A DNA stretch of 64,000 nucleotides from Hypomesus transpacificus. Lineage: Eukaryota; Chordata; Actinopteri; Osmeriformes; Osmeridae. The stretch covers positions 2,100,950-2,164,949 of the forward strand of contig NW_025813837.1 in the NCBI RefSeq assembly GCF_021917145.1, given 5' to 3'. Position numbers and translations under genes: made by a program. Positions 1-12,395 of this stretch are shown one piece after another (the stretch's first letter is position 1; the number at the start of each line of letters is the position of its first letter). The notes below the pieces were generated by a model. It did no database searches. It saw only the letters and a list, made by a program, of their open reading frames with translations, and was not told where the DNA came from.

Positions 1-2
1 TA

Positions 3-833
3 AACTGGATTTCAAAAAATGTATATCTTAAGCCGTTGCAACAGGTGCAAGGAAGACCGCATCATCTCCGCCAGCTGCTGTGGCCTTCTGCCCCAAAACC
101 TTTGCCCCAGATGGACAGAAACGCTGACAGTGACGACTACACTCCCACCTTCTACTTTGAGGACCCGCCTAGGCCCCGGCCCCCGACTCAGCCCCGGCCC
201 CCTACGCAGCCTCGACCCAAACTACCAGGCCCTGTCAGTCCCCCTGTTAGACCCCCAGGCCCCTTCGTCCCACCATACAAACGCCCGTTGCCTCCTTTCG
301 AGGGTGCTGTAGCCCCTCCCTGTGCTGGCGGTAACTGTGACTTCCTACCCCATCCTTGCCTCACACCCGACCTTGGGACCTCCGTACTGGGAGACGACCT
401 CCCGCTCGTCTTTGTTTTCAGAGCCTCCGACAAAGAACAGCCTCAAGTGTTCTTTCTCCCCCAGGTCCCTGGCGGACCAGGCCAGGGGACTGCTCTCAAG
501 CCGCCCTCGACACCCTATTTGGCATTTCCGGGAGGAGCGGGTGTAGGCACCGAGGGAGGGGTAGCTGGGGGGTTCCAAGGTCCTCTATTTGTGTCCCCAG
601 CTGAGGTAGCCAGTGGGATGGACCTTGGTGAGCAGCACAGGGAGGTACTCGGCACATTCTTGGGTAATGGAACTGGGTCTGGTGGTTCTCAAATCATCAT
701 CTACCCAGGGCTCATTATTCCAGTCACTGAGGGCGGCCAGTCAGGCAGCGGTGCGCAATTCCCAATTGATCCCACCATGACTTTCCAAGAGAGGGGGGAA
801 CCTTCTATTCTTGGATTTCAAGGGAGGGAATAG
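3..833 (+). CDS. Partial proline-rich protein, possible SCPP C-terminal exon
   Basis: The reading frame is open from the window edge to TAG at 831-833, about 276 codons, so the 5' part of the gene lies outside. The residues encoded at about 110-300 are very rich in proline and arginine, with repeated PRPPTQPRP-like units, and the stretch DRNADSDDY is acidic. The rest is rich in Gly, Pro, Phe and Ile and has only two cysteines. I do not recognise an orthologue. The composition and the SCPP gene immediately downstream suggest a P/Q-rich SCPP. That is inference. A 91-bp intron (331-421, GT...AG) can be drawn inside, but splicing it out brings an early stop, so I prefer the uninterrupted frame. 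An AATAAA at 1499-1504 would end the transcript. Confidence 0.45.
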   Translation, partial: NWISKNVYLKPLQQVQGRPHHLRQLLWPSAPKPLPQMDRNADSDDYTPTFYFEDPPRPRPPTQPRPPTQPRPKLPGPVSPPVRPPGPFVPPYKRPLPPFEGAVAPPCAGGNCDFLPHPCLTPDLGTSVLGDDLPLVFVFRASDKEQPQVFFLPQVPGGPGQGTALKPPSTPYLAFPGGAGVGTEGGVAGGFQGPLFVSPAEVASGMDLGEQHREVLGTFLGNGTGSGGSQIIIYPGLIIPVTEGGQSGSGAQFPIDPTMTFQERGEPSILGFQGRE

Positions 834-1581
834 TGATTTTACGTATTGGGGTGAAGGAGTTTTGAAAGGTGTTTCCCTTGTTTGCAAACAGATGTGGAAA
901 CGCCTTCTTACCTTGAGGGGTGACATGCTTAGCAACAGTGGTTAAGTGGTCCTCTGCCAGGATGAACCCTATTGTAATTACCTTTGGTATTTCGAACATG
1001 AAAAGGTGTATATATTACTAATGTATTGAAATACATGGGTTTTGTCTCTCCCCTCTGTTGCTTTGGCTGATGGTAGTTGGGTGTTTACATTGAATACCGC
1101 AAAATGATTATTACTGTGTGGTAGAAATAATCTATTAGGTAACTTCGATTTAAGTTTCAACCAATTGTACAATGCTGCAACAGGTTTGCAGCTTGCTGTG
1201 GGCAAATGTGTAGTCGTTCAATTTTTTTTCATTTTCGCTCAAGTTAATATGAGAGTGATATTGCTTGTGGTTTGATGGTTTTAGAGTCAATCTTATTCGT
1301 CAATGTAATGACTGTACTTAGCCTGGGGTCACAAAAGAACTAAAAGTGTCTAAAATTATGCAACTATCTGTCATTGTTGACAGTAAAACCACAAAAACAT
1401 GTTTACCAAGGTTAGTGCATGTAAACAACATTGTCTTTTTATGTGTCAGTGGGCTTAAAGGGTTTTCATACTTTTGATGTTGGTGTATTCAGTTTAAGAA
1501 TAAAGACTAATTACCATGGAAACAAGAAAGAAAATACTGTTATGGAGCGAGATTTGTGGTTCTCACACACCCAAACTAAGA
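834..1581. other. 3' UTR of the first gene and short intergenic gap
   Basis: No coding signal is seen. AATAAA at 1499-1504 (+) is the likely poly(A) signal of the proline-rich gene. The next promoter begins about 80 bp later. Confidence 0.5.
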
Positions 1582-1589
1582 TATAAAAG
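1582..1589 (+). promoter_or_regulatory. TATA box of the SCPP gene
   Basis: TATAAAAG lies about 30 bp before the probable start of a non-coding exon 1, which ends at a GTAATA donor at 1719. A non-coding first exon is usual for SCPP genes. Confidence 0.6.
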
Positions 1590-1855
1590 TCTCGATCTCA
1601 TCAGAAACGGAAGATCTGTTCATATTCTGCAGTATAAGAAGAAACACAGCACATAACGCTGTTTCTTGGAGTATCCCAATTTGATGTTCAAGAGTGGAGG
1701 CTACTCTCACTGATTGAGGTAATATGTTTTTGTTTATCAGAGAAAATTGCTAGAAATGCCAAAGCCAAGACTTGAATACACACTTTTACTTGGAACACCA
1801 TCAGTCAATTTGAAGCTCATGTTCTCATCTTTTACTTATTCTTCCAGAAAAGACA

Positions 1856-2700
1856 ATGGAGACTCTGATGACCATATTTGGGGTTGTCTGTGCCATTGCT
1901 GTCACATCCTCCAAACCTGTAAGAGTGCGTTTATTGTCTTCATGTAAAATCTGCTGATTTGAAACGTTTATGCTTAACCTGAAGCTTAATTTCCATCATG
2001 GAAACAGGTCAGTCTGTATGGATTGCAGTGGACGGCTATGATGACAGGAAACATAGTAACTTCCTCATCCGAATCCAATGAGTCCAACTCTTCCTCAGAG
2101 GAGACTGAAGGTGGAACTCCCCCTCCTTTAACCACCCTCCCACCAATCAGAGACGAGACCCACCCACCAGACGGTCAGGAAGAACTGGACTCATCAGACA
2201 GGGAAGGTGAACTGCCCTCGTCCGACCAAGTCTCCCAAACCACATTCGATTCGGACCCCTCAGTCTTGCCAGACAGTGACGTTTCACAGACCTCGACTGA
2301 CATTGGGGAATCGAACGAACCCGTACAAACATCCGTTGGCACAGACGAGCCCCAGACATTCGATAGGGATGGTTCCCTTCTTCCCACTCTCTCACCACTT
2401 CCAGAGACAAACGTTTTACAAGATCCAGCTCTCACGGACGCTCAGTTTCCCCTCGATCTCGATGGCATAGCAATAACAGTTCTCGAAACAATCGACTCCA
2501 CGACACACCAGGCTCACCCTGTGGACCTCACTCCTCCTCCAGCCCCTGTCATCCTCAAACCAAGGCCTCTGCCCGTGTCTGCTGTGCCTTTCCAGCTTCT
2601 TCCTGCAGGGCCCACAGAGGCTCCCACTGAGGCAGCATCTTGTTTCTTTGTGGACATCACTACCCCTGTGCCCGGCCCTGCCAGAGGGGACAGCATTTAA
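1856..2700 (+). CDS. Acidic SCPP-family secreted protein ending in RGD
   Basis: Two coding exons: 1856-1918 and 2008-2700, joined in phase 0; 251 residues. Exon 2 encodes a signal peptide (METLMTIFGVVCAIAVTS) plus the first mature residues, the standard SCPP arrangement. The mature protein has Ser-x-Glu clusters (SSSESNESNSSSEE), which are targets of the secretory kinase Fam20C, many Asp and Glu residues, and Pro- and Thr-rich stretches. The last residues are PARGDSI, an integrin-binding RGD. The family acts in the extracellular matrix of bone and teeth by binding calcium. It resembles osteopontin and SCPP1-type acidic members, but I cannot say which orthologue it is. Confidence 0.75.
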
Positions 2701-3778
2701 GACCTAACTGGCACCTTGCGTAATACCGAATACATGTAACTGCAGTTCATTGCATTGTTTCCAAACTTAATTGATATGGTTACTTTATGCTGTGCATATT
2801 GTTAAACGGAGTTGACACACCAGAAGGTACCTTGAGACTAGGTCTAGACTGTATTGATTGGTCACTGCTTGATTTTATTAGCTGTTTTATCATGGATTGT
2901 TGAAAAGCTGCACTATTTCTCCAATAGTAATAGCCAAATTTACTTGACACCAAATACTGGTTTTACTATTAAAATGTTTAATTTGACATTTTTGTTTAAA
3001 TACATAAATAATACAAAAGAATGCACTGCATGAAATGTTTGTCCACGTGTTATTTATTTTTGTACCTGCAATAGTAAATATCACCAAATCATAAGACTTG
3101 CATCAACCATTGACACCAGGGCAATATATTTAAACACCATCTCACACCTCTAAAGCAACCATACCAACAATTCCTAATTATTTAGTGTTACTCATTTAAT
3201 ACACATTCAAGCATCAAATGCTACATAGTTTAAATCTAATAATTTTGAGCTAAATTACCTGAGTTTCACACATACACAAGTGTTTTTTAAATATATATAA
3301 TGTGTAATCCCATTCATGTTGCAAAATGTCAAGATTTTCCTGGTAAGCCATGCATTGAGACAGGTCTCGTCAATCAGCAGTGAGGTTAATATAATTGATG
3401 CCACATACACTCCAGAAAAAATAATTATAAATATTCCTTTCCAGTACTCAACAACAATATTTAATCAAATGCCTTTTTCTTTTTTATACACCCTTGCCTT
3501 CAATACATATTGACAAGACATTATGTTCAATGCAAGAGTGGTTACTGTATGAAAAATATATTGAAGAAAAAATCTGTATTCTACCTTTAGTCATTTTAAA
3601 ATGTATAAACATACACCATTTAGTACTGCTGTTTAAGGGGACAAATAGACGAACATTTAAGGACATTAGACCTTAAAAGCACAACTGGACATTTTGGATT
3701 GAGCCAAATAGACTTAAAGGTCTTTAATCTTCAGAAAATGGGATTGTTGAGACAGGGAGACAAAGGGGAAACAAGTGC
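2701..3778. other. Convergent 3' ends of the SCPP gene and rchy1
   Basis: AT-rich, with no coding signal. ATTAAA at 2968-2973 (+) may end the SCPP transcript. TTTATT at 3053-3058 and 2874-2879 are AATAAA on the minus strand and may end rchy1. The two 3' UTRs may overlap. Confidence 0.45.
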
Positions 3779-6067
3779 TTAGTCTAGCGGACTAGGATGG
3801 ATTGCCAATGTGTCATCACTGAGACTGGTCTCCTGCTCTGGCTCTGGTTGGTGCGGTTGTTGTTGTTCTTGTGGTTGGGCTGCTCGTTCCTGGGTGTGCT
3901 GCATGAGACCTCCATCCTGGGCCGTGTTGTAGGAGCCACAGCCCCCACACTTCATGCCCAGGACATGGAATGGAACTGTACAGTGGGCCTGACAGTCATT
4001 ACATATGATCTATGACAGGAAAGAGACAGACAGAGGAAGGAAAAACAAGGGAAGAAGAGACAAAATGATATCAAAAGGTAGAAATACCTCAGTGTTTCCC
4101 AATCTTAAAAAACAATCCTCTCTAAAAACAAACCTAGTCAAATCTGTCTAGACATGATTGCCATTCTCCCAGGATAAAATGATCCTAAATGGGTGTATCA
4201 CCTTCACAGTAGCATCCTGGTATTCAGTGGGCATAGGGGACTGGTCAATCTCTAAATCCATCATTTCCCAGTGTTCCTCCATGTTCCAAGCAGAGTGCAT
4301 GCAGAGCGGGCAGCGATACGCACTACATAGGAGACATGGATTTGAGTCACCAGGAAGTAGATATCGAGGCTAAAGAAAACACTTAGAGTTCCCCATAAAT
4401 GATAATGATTCACTGGCAGAATGTCTATTGAGAAGGACTATGATAATTACCCTGTTCTGACCATGTCATCAAAGCATGTCCTGTAGAGCACAACCAAACC
4501 ATGTTAGCATCTAGTTAAATGGATCTCCCCGATGATGCAACTGTTTATGCACAGTTGAAAAGAAATTCAATAAAGAGATGTGAACTGTTTATGGTAGGTC
4601 ATACTTATGCAGAAGATGCCCGCAGGGAAGAACGTGGGCTCCTATCCTGGATGTGTGGATATCCTGAGGAGAGAAAATATAACAGTATGCATAAGAGAGA
4701 AAATATAACAGTATGCACTGAGAGGAACTGCCAGACTGGCTGACACTAGAAACGCTATCACCATTCCTACCTATTATTTCCTTACCTCCATACACACTGG
4801 GCAGTTCTGTCTTGAAACATTTTCTACACACTTGAGATAAACAAAAGAGATTCAAATTAGGTCATTCACAATGTATCCATTGTTTGTAAATGGATAAATA
4901 CATTTGGATAATCACCTTGTGGTTCCCTCGCATTTCACTTGCTAAACAGAGGTTGCACTTTTGACAGTGGAAATACTTTTCTTTTGGGCCAATCCTGCAG
5001 GCAAGTACAATAATAGTTATTATTCTGTTCTGATGATTAATTTATTAAGTGTGGTTAGATTAAATGTTTCTTACCTGCAAATTCCACAGGGTTGACAGTG
5101 ATACTGTTTTTTATCCTTATCAAACAAGTGGCAGATATCACAATAGTAATCCCCAAATTTCACATTACACTCCTGGCAAGTTTGGTGTGCCTAAAGGAAT
5201 AACAGAAACGGCACTTTAACATCAATAAGTAATTAATCAGTGTAGCTCTGCCCTTGGGCTGAAAATACACAATTAACTATAGCTTTTCACATTAGCGTTG
5301 GGTCCATGGAGATTGCCTGGGTTTGTCCTAGTTCGCAATGTGTGAATTATACATCATGATGCAGACAGTGTATTGAAAGAATACGCAACTCGTGCCCAAC
5401 AACACTATGACCTGCACCTACCTCCTGCACTGTAAGACAATGAGAGCACTGGACCTCTTTAACCTGGAAGCGGTCCATTTCATGGTCCTCTTTTGCATCG
5501 TGGCACAATCGACAGACGTATAATTTGCCACAGCAAGGTGCCTGAGGGGAGGGAGAGTAAGAGTTACAGAGCAATCGTATCCAGCTAGACTTTAAAACGA
5601 CACAATACTGTACAAGCGGCAGTAGCTATTGGAGTTTTAGATAAAGCTAGATCTAACTAGATGTCTATATGAATGACATGTCTTGAAACAAAAATTTCTG
5701 ATGTCCAATTTAGCATCATGCATAGCTAGATATATAAATTAATTCATACTGCCAAGGCATGGGCAACTAGATAACCAATTCTTCTTGAAAGAATCACAAT
5801 TCTTCATGTTTTTCTTCCAACTAGCACTCTTGTCTAATGTAGACCAGCCAGCCAGTTAGCCAGCTAGCTGATGCTAGTTAGCACGAAGCGTTAAAATGTT
5901 GCCGCGAGTGAAAATAAGCACATGTTCAGAAATATGAACATATGGTGTTTTCTTAGATAACGCAAAGGAATTGTAAGCAGTTCTGCATAAATTACACAAG
6001 TAGCTAGTTAGCTCACTTTCATCAAACAGCTGCGCACGTAATGTTCACAACCATCTGGGGTAGCCAT
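3779..6067 (-). CDS. rchy1: RING finger and CHY zinc finger protein 1 (Pirh2), E3 ubiquitin ligase
   Basis: Nine coding exons: 6067-6017, 5541-5422, 5190-5075, 4994-4916, 4830-4786, 4663-4605, 4480-4451, 4322-4202, 4009-3779. They total 852 nt and encode 283 residues. In order the protein has the CHY zinc finger (start MATPDGCEHYVRSCLMK, then APCCGKLYVCRLCHD), a CTCHY finger (CQECN...CDICHLFDKDKKQYHC), the RING (CPVCME-DIHTSR...HVLPCGHLLH...CPLCMHSAW) and a C-terminal zinc ribbon (CNDC...CGGCGSYNTAQ). The tail is Gln/Pro-rich and longer than in the human protein (261 residues). By family knowledge it ubiquitinates p53 and other targets. Spacing of the Cys/His pairs is intact. Confidence 0.95.
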
Positions 6068-8394
6068 TTTTCCCGATTGCACGTCTTCTTCTTGTTTTCA
6101 GCTTGATAGAACTAACAACTGATAGAGACGGTAACTACTGCCATCTAGTTGCTGGATGTTGCTTTTGCCAAATCATTCGAATCACTTGCTTAGGCTATAC
6201 ATGGACTTTTAATCACCTACATTTGTTCAGTTTGTGCAGTAAATCTTGGGGCAGATGACATTAACCCTGACTCTAACTCTGACTAGAGTAAAATATTTTC
6301 AGTTAACCGTTATAAAAACATACAAAGAGTTTGTCTCTTTCAGTTGTTAACAAATCGTTCTGGCCTATGTTAGAGGTGCTCCGAGGTGCTCCAACTCAAG
6401 ACACTTTGAATTTGACCATGACACAGGGTACTGTAATGAATTGGACAGCCATGACCGTTGCTCCTTAGCAAACAGACCACAGCACGTCTGTCTGCGTAGA
6501 GTAGATTAAATCCTTTGGGCTATTAGTCATCTGTCCTCCTGAGATGATAAAGCGTCTTTAATCTGGTGGAGTGGGATTGGGAAGCCCTTGAGAAAATCGA
6601 ATTATTTGGGGTGCAAAACACACCAGCCCATTTCTGTTAATGCTATCACGACTGCAGGATGTATACCATGATAGAGAGCAGCTCCCCAACATAGACTTTG
6701 CTTTTCTCAAATAAACAAAAGTATTCTATATTAAAGTGCAGTCATGATGGAAATATCAGAATTGAAATAACCATTTGACTACGGCCTTGAGGAGGCCCAT
6801 GGAAACCACTGTATAGAAGGATACACAGTTATATTACTGTAGATCTCCAAACCAATTAAGCATTATTGCCTTCCAAATCAACTACATGCACCAAATTATT
6901 TTAAACAAGTTCATTGTTTTCAACACACATTTAGATGCCGAATTCAAGCCTGGTTCAATAGCATCCATATACATCTTCCTTGTTAATCCTCAGTGGAATC
7001 GAACAGAGTGCAGTTATAAAAATGGCTTCTTTTCAGTTGACTTGGTAACGAATGAAAATCTTAGTTCACACGCTTAATTCTCTTGACACACTACCGTGAC
7101 AGTCCAGGGAGTGAGAGATTTATTCAAATGACATGTCAGTAAGTAAGTCCTTAATTGTTTTAACCTATTAACACTGTTAGCAGCAGTGGAGGATGAAACA
7201 GATATAACTCACGCACAAGATTACATCTGGTTGAATACACCTCTCATACAGCATGTCAATTGGGCATTCAGAATTCCTTTTCAAAGCAAGAATTATGTTT
7301 AGCAAACTAAATATTTGAGTGGTTCTTCTGATTGGAGCTTGTGAAGACATAAACTCTTTATGGAAATGTTATTGATACCTCATAATTATGTTTCTGTTTG
7401 TTGGTGTTGGTCTTTGTCTGTGCTTGTGATGTCCTGTATCAATAGAGCTGGTCGAAGTGTTGACCACGAGTGTTGTGTGAGAATGCTTCACACGAACCCC
7501 TCTACCCCCCCCCCCCCCCACCCCCAATTACCCCTTACACAATAAGTAGTCTACTTTGTAATTGGATAATGCCCTTATCCTTGTTTAACATGACACCCTC
7601 ATTGTTCCCAAAGGGTGGAATTGTGTTTAATTTTTATGTGTCAAAAAGGGCAATATTATTAATTTTGTTGAATTATTAATGTGGACTGGAAAAGCAATCA
7701 TCTATAGCTGAGCAGAAACAAGCTACCTTCTTTTGTCCCCTGGACTTGCGAGCCATCAACTAATCTTCACATTCCTATAAGACATGGGATTACTAAAAGA
7801 TTACTGAACAGGGCACAATGCTTTGCTAGCGTTCATATTGCACATGCTCAGCAATATCTCTGCACAAGCATACATGTTATTTGACTGCCAATCACACCAT
7901 AGCACATTATAAATACCGTGCTTTTACATTTAAAATGATTTAACTCTATTCTCTAAACTGATACATTTGTTATTTGCTGTCAAACTAATTAAGCATGGCA
8001 TTAAATCATGTTTCAAAAAGGTAAATAAGCTTTTTATTCCAAAATAATCTTTAAAGAGCATCCAAGATGACTGTTATAGAATGCATTGTTTAGGTCCCTG
8101 GCCAACACTTTGGCCACCCACAAACCGCTGAGTGAGTCGGTTTGAGGAAGTAAATCGACGAGGGAGGTTCCATAAGACATGTCATACGACGACGTCACAA
8201 GCAGCCAGACTTCTAGGCAAGAGATAAGAGCATTTAAATTCCCTGTAAGTACATGGATCCTCTCAGTCAGCAACATTAATGGGGCTGTGAGGTCTCCTGA
8301 TCACATCCTTTGTCCTTTACTGAGGGGGTTTTTAGAGGGGAGGAATACTGAGCGGTCTGAGAAGGCTGTCTGCTGTGTAACCCAGGGTGTTAAC
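6068..8394. other. Intergenic region between rchy1 and kcnv2
   Basis: The rchy1 and kcnv2 starts are divergent and 2.3 kb apart. I see a C-rich homopolymer at about 7506-7520 and no coding signal. An in-frame ATG at 8179 would extend kcnv2 by 72 residues but encodes nothing family-like. GGATTA at 7787-7792 matches the CRX/OTX core. Confidence 0.5.
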
Positions 8395-10572
8395 ATGGGG
8401 AGCACCAGCAAGGTGCTAAACCTATGGAACAGAAGACAGAGCCTCTTCCCCAACTACAAAGTCACCGGGCCGGAAGATGCCCCACAAACTTCTGAGAATA
8501 GCTCCTTGCCGTTCGTCAAGGACTGCTGCATGAAAGAATGGAACTCCATGCAAGAGCTGAGCAGAGACATCTACGACATCTACGCCGAATATGACGACGA
8601 GGATGACGACGGTAGAGTGTCCTGTGCCGTTTCCAGGCTTTCCTCCCCAGCCAGAAACTACATGCTCAACATCAACGTCGGGGGAAAGCCCTATCAGATA
8701 GCATACCGGGTGGCTGCCAAGTACCCCAAAACCAGGATAGGTCGTCTGGCCACCTACACAGACCACAACAAAAAACTTGACCTGTGCGACGACTACACAG
8801 TGAAAAACAACGAGTACTTCTTCGACAGAGACCCGGACGTCTTCAACAACATCTTCACCTTCTACCGAACGGGCGTCCTGTGGATCAAAGACGAACTGTG
8901 CCCCCGCAACTTCCTGGAGGAGATCAACTACTGGGGGGTGAGAATCAAGAACACCCACCGCTGCTGCCGGATCTCCTTCGAGGAGCGCCAGGACGAGCTC
9001 AACGAGCAGCTGAAGATCCAGAGGGAGCTGGAGGCCGAGGTGGAGATCGAGGAGAACGAGGAGCTCTTCCGGGGCATGTTCATGGGCCACGAGCGCCGGA
9101 TCATCTGGAACTTGATGGAGAAGCCCTTCTCCTCCATCCCGGCCAAGCTGATGGCCCTGGCCTCCAGCCTGTTTGTCTTGGTGTCCCTGGTGGCCATGAC
9201 CTTGAACACCGTGGAGGAGATGCAGTTCAAGACCCATGCGGGTCTCCCCAGCGGAAGAACCTACTTTGAATACGTGGAGTCGCTCTGCATTGCCTTCTTC
9301 ACGATGGAGTATCTCCTACGCTTGGCCTCCACTCCGGATCTCCACACCTTTGGCAGGAGTGTCCTCAACACTGTGGACCTGGTAGCCATCCTGCCTCAGT
9401 ACGTGCAGCTGGGTTTGGAGTGCTTTGACAAGCAAGCAGACATCAAGCACGAGAGCGACATGAAAGCGGTGGGCCAGGTAGGAAAGCTGGGCCAGGTGCT
9501 ACGGATCATGAGGCTGATGCGCATCTTCCGGATCTTGAAGCTGGCGCGCCACTCCACGGGACTGAGGGCTTTCGGGTTCACCCTGCGCCAGTGTTACCAG
9601 CAGGTGGGCTGCTTGTTTCTCTTCATCGCCATGGGAATCTTCAGCTTCTCCGCCATGGTGTACACGGTGGAGCATGACGTTCCTCAGACCAACTTCACCA
9701 GTATTCCCCATGCTTGGTGGTGGGCAGCTGTGAGTATACCTCTTGTTTCCGAAACCCAGAAGGCCTCTATGTGGTTACTTTGCGATGAGGCTGGTAAACA
9801 CAGACCATTCCTCGACTCTGACCACTGAAATACTGTAGAACTATGCACTTCTTGTTCTAGATCCATGGTCTTCTGTTTTGCATGTCCTGTGTCATGGACA
9901 AAGGGTCTAAATGCAAAATGTTATGTCATTTTTCAACTCGAATCGTAACTGAAAGAATCTTGTGTGGTGAACTTGAACTGGATCACACTGTTCCAGTGAG
10001 CTCTCTTCTTTCCACAGTCGTATACAGCAGTTATATTATTCACAGTAGAATTTGGAGTCAACCAACACTTTCATTAACGCTGGGGTTTCTAATGACCAGT
10101 GTTGTTGTATTTGTAACAAGATTTAAAGTAGAAAAACCAAACTCTCAAGCTTGTCTCATTGCTTATCTTGACCAGTTAATGCACAGACGCGTTTCGGCCT
10201 AAGCCATCGTCAGTGTGTGCATTTGTAACAAGTACACCTGTGTCGTGGGCATACAGTGAGTCACGTAGGCTGCACTACCCCTAATGACCTTTGACCTTTA
10301 CCTGTCCCCTGTAGGTCAGCATCTCCACGGTCGGTTACGGGGACGTTTATCCAGAGACGCTTCTGGGACGCCTCTTTGCTTTCTTCTGCATCTCTTTTGG
10401 GATCATCCTCAACGGCCTTCCTATCTCGATCCTCTTCAACAAATTCTCAGACTATTATTCAAAGCTCAAGTCCAATGAGTACACAGCGAACATGAAGAAC
10501 AGGGGTAAAATCAGATTTTCCAAAAGGATAGTGAGAAAGATAACGATATGTTGTGGAAACACTCACAGTTGA
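8395..10572 (+). CDS. kcnv2: Voltage-gated potassium channel modifier subunit Kv8.2
   Basis: Two coding exons, 8395-9729 and 10315-10572, joined in phase 0; 530 residues. Human KCNV2 is 545. The order is: acidic N-terminus; T1 tetramerisation domain ([20 protein letters not shown] to [12 protein letters not shown]); S1 to S4 with the S4 arginines in [18 protein letters not shown]; pore with STVGYGD; S6 with [13 protein letters not shown]6 lacks the Pro-Val-Pro hinge of conducting Kv channels, as expected of a silent subunit that must pair with Kv2. In photoreceptors this shapes the dark current. The single intron splits the pore just before the filter, where KCNV2 is split. I chose the ATG at 8395 over the in-frame 8179. 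AATAAA at 10859-10864. Confidence 0.94.
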
Positions 10573-11189
10573 ACAAGACTTAAAGAGATTTCCCAGCCTC
10601 AGTAAAATACAGTAATACAACGAAAACTGGATCGAATATGCCTACCTAGAAAAAGTTCCTGATTTGAACTACATTGGCTAAGGTAACTGAGCAATTGTGC
10701 TGCCTGATCTGATAGGTGAAAGGTCAGATCATGTATCTTTTGTACTACACCTTTCTTTGAATAATGACTAATAATTAATGACTTAACAAGTCCCTGTTTT
10801 CTACCAAAATGTACTTTTCTGCTCACATGCTGCTTTTTGTTTGCCTGGAAATGAATGAAATAAATCTTTTTCTAACACGTCATCTTTGAATTAAAGCTTT
10901 GTATTGGGTTACATAATATAGCATGTGATAAGGAAAATGACAGAAATATGGTAATCTGTCCCATCTCTGAAGTATTTTAGACACACTGACGCGTCTAATA
11001 AAATGATTTAGGTGTCAGCGTTAAATGACACCCTGACACCTTGTGTTAAATGACACCCTGACACCTTGTGGTGAAAATAAAAAAGTAAAAAGAGGCGTCA
11101 CTGTTTTCCCGAAATGCTCTTCGCAGGGAAAGTGACCTCTGTTGTGAAGCTACATTGAAGCAAGCTAAACAGCCAGATTCAGCAGAAAA
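10573..11189. other. kcnv2 3' UTR and atp5me promoter region
   Basis: The kcnv2 poly(A) signal AATAAA is at 10859-10864. A 25-26 bp direct duplication containing TGACACCCTGACACC lies at about 11022-11075, just before the atp5me 5' UTR. Confidence 0.5.
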
Positions 11190-12395
11190 ATGGTCCCTCC
11201 AGTACAAGTATCACCGCTTATCAAGGTTTGTGTCACTAAAGCGTTATTCTTTCCTTTTGCAATTGCAAAGTCTTAGAAATTAATACATTTCGTTAAGATT
11301 TACTGCCCAATTTGCTCGCTCTAGAGCTTGATGGTACGAAAGGTAGATACTGCAGCCAACGTGCAGGCATTAAATTACATGCATGAAATCTTGGCCAGTA
11401 TAACATTGAAATCTACCTTAAATGTTGCCAACAAACTAAACGTACTAAAACAGTTTTTCAGTCTGTAGCTAGACTAGCTAGTTTCACACCCTCTTATGTA
11501 AAACTAGGCCTAGTAATACTTTGACGTTTATTTCTTTGCAGACGGCCAGATACTCCGCTCTCATAGCTGGCATTATCTATGGCAAGCGACGATATGGTAA
11601 GTTGGTGTCCAGAAGCAAAACATAGTCATTGACATCACGTATGATTACATTTTAAAGCTAACTAGCCAGCAAAGGTCGTAAGGAGGTAAAATGTCGCTAG
11701 TTTAGGCGATGTCGAATCGCACCGTACAGAATGTATGCTAACTGACTTTGCAGACAGCAATGCTCTATTAACAAGCATAGACTGTAAAAAGAAATGGTCT
11801 ATGGTAACAAGTCTAGCAGATATATTTTACATTTTACTTACAAGAATGCACTCAATGGAAGTGAAAAATAACTCAAAACAATAGCCAATGTCAAAGGAAA
11901 AGTGTTCTCGGCAATTTTGCAGACATACATTTTTCACATTTCTCAATCAATGCTAATGGAGATTTGGTGTTCCAGGATCAAAGCTTGGCCAAGCAAGGAC
12001 ACATTTTCGTTTAGATTTAAGACAATTTCCAAGCGTAAAATCCTCAACTTCATAACATATTGAATTTCAGATGAATTGAAGCCCATTGCAGCAGAAGAAA
12101 GACGTGTGGAAGAGGAGGAGAAGAAGATTCGTGTAGAGAAGGAGCGTATTGCTAAAGAGCTTGCTGAAGGTCTGTTTATTTGACCAGGAATACTCACTTT
12201 TCACATTTAAAGCATTTTTCATAAAGACATAGGTCATTATAGACAACATAAAGTTTCCATGTTCTAAATACTGAACTTGTGTCATGTAAAATCATACCAG
12301 TTGCTCATGTTTGAGGTGTCAGTTTAGTTGGTACTTGAAACTTGACCTCTTTCTCTGTTCTCTCTACAGCCAGTGAAGAATCCATTTTGAAATGA
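11190..12395 (+). CDS. atp5me: ATP synthase membrane subunit e
   Basis: Four coding exons: 11190-11225, 11542-11596, 12071-12169, 12370-12395; 216 nt, 71 residues. The start MVPPVQVSPLIK is the conserved N-terminus of subunit e. It is followed by a single membrane helix (RYSALIAGIIYGKRRY), a charged coiled-coil region rich in Glu and Lys, and the end EESILK. Subunit e sits in the membrane part of mitochondrial F1Fo-ATP synthase and helps dimerise it at cristae rims through a GxxxG-like motif, here GIIYGK. Length and ending match the family. AATAAA at 12863-12868. Confidence 0.95.

Noticed and set aside
331-421. 91-bp intron in the proline-rich gene
   Set aside because: GT and AG ends exist, but removal leads to a stop near 545, while the unspliced frame stays open to 833.
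8179-8394. Upstream in-frame ATG extending kcnv2 by 72 residues
   Set aside because: The added stretch has no likeness to Kv8.2 N-termini. The ATG at 8395 gives a protein of near-normal length.
8422-9237. Long minus-strand open frame opposite kcnv2 exon 1
   Set aside because: It is a shadow of the GC-rich, strongly coding plus strand. The protein is Leu/Val/His-rich with no domain, and the plus strand is clearly a potassium channel.
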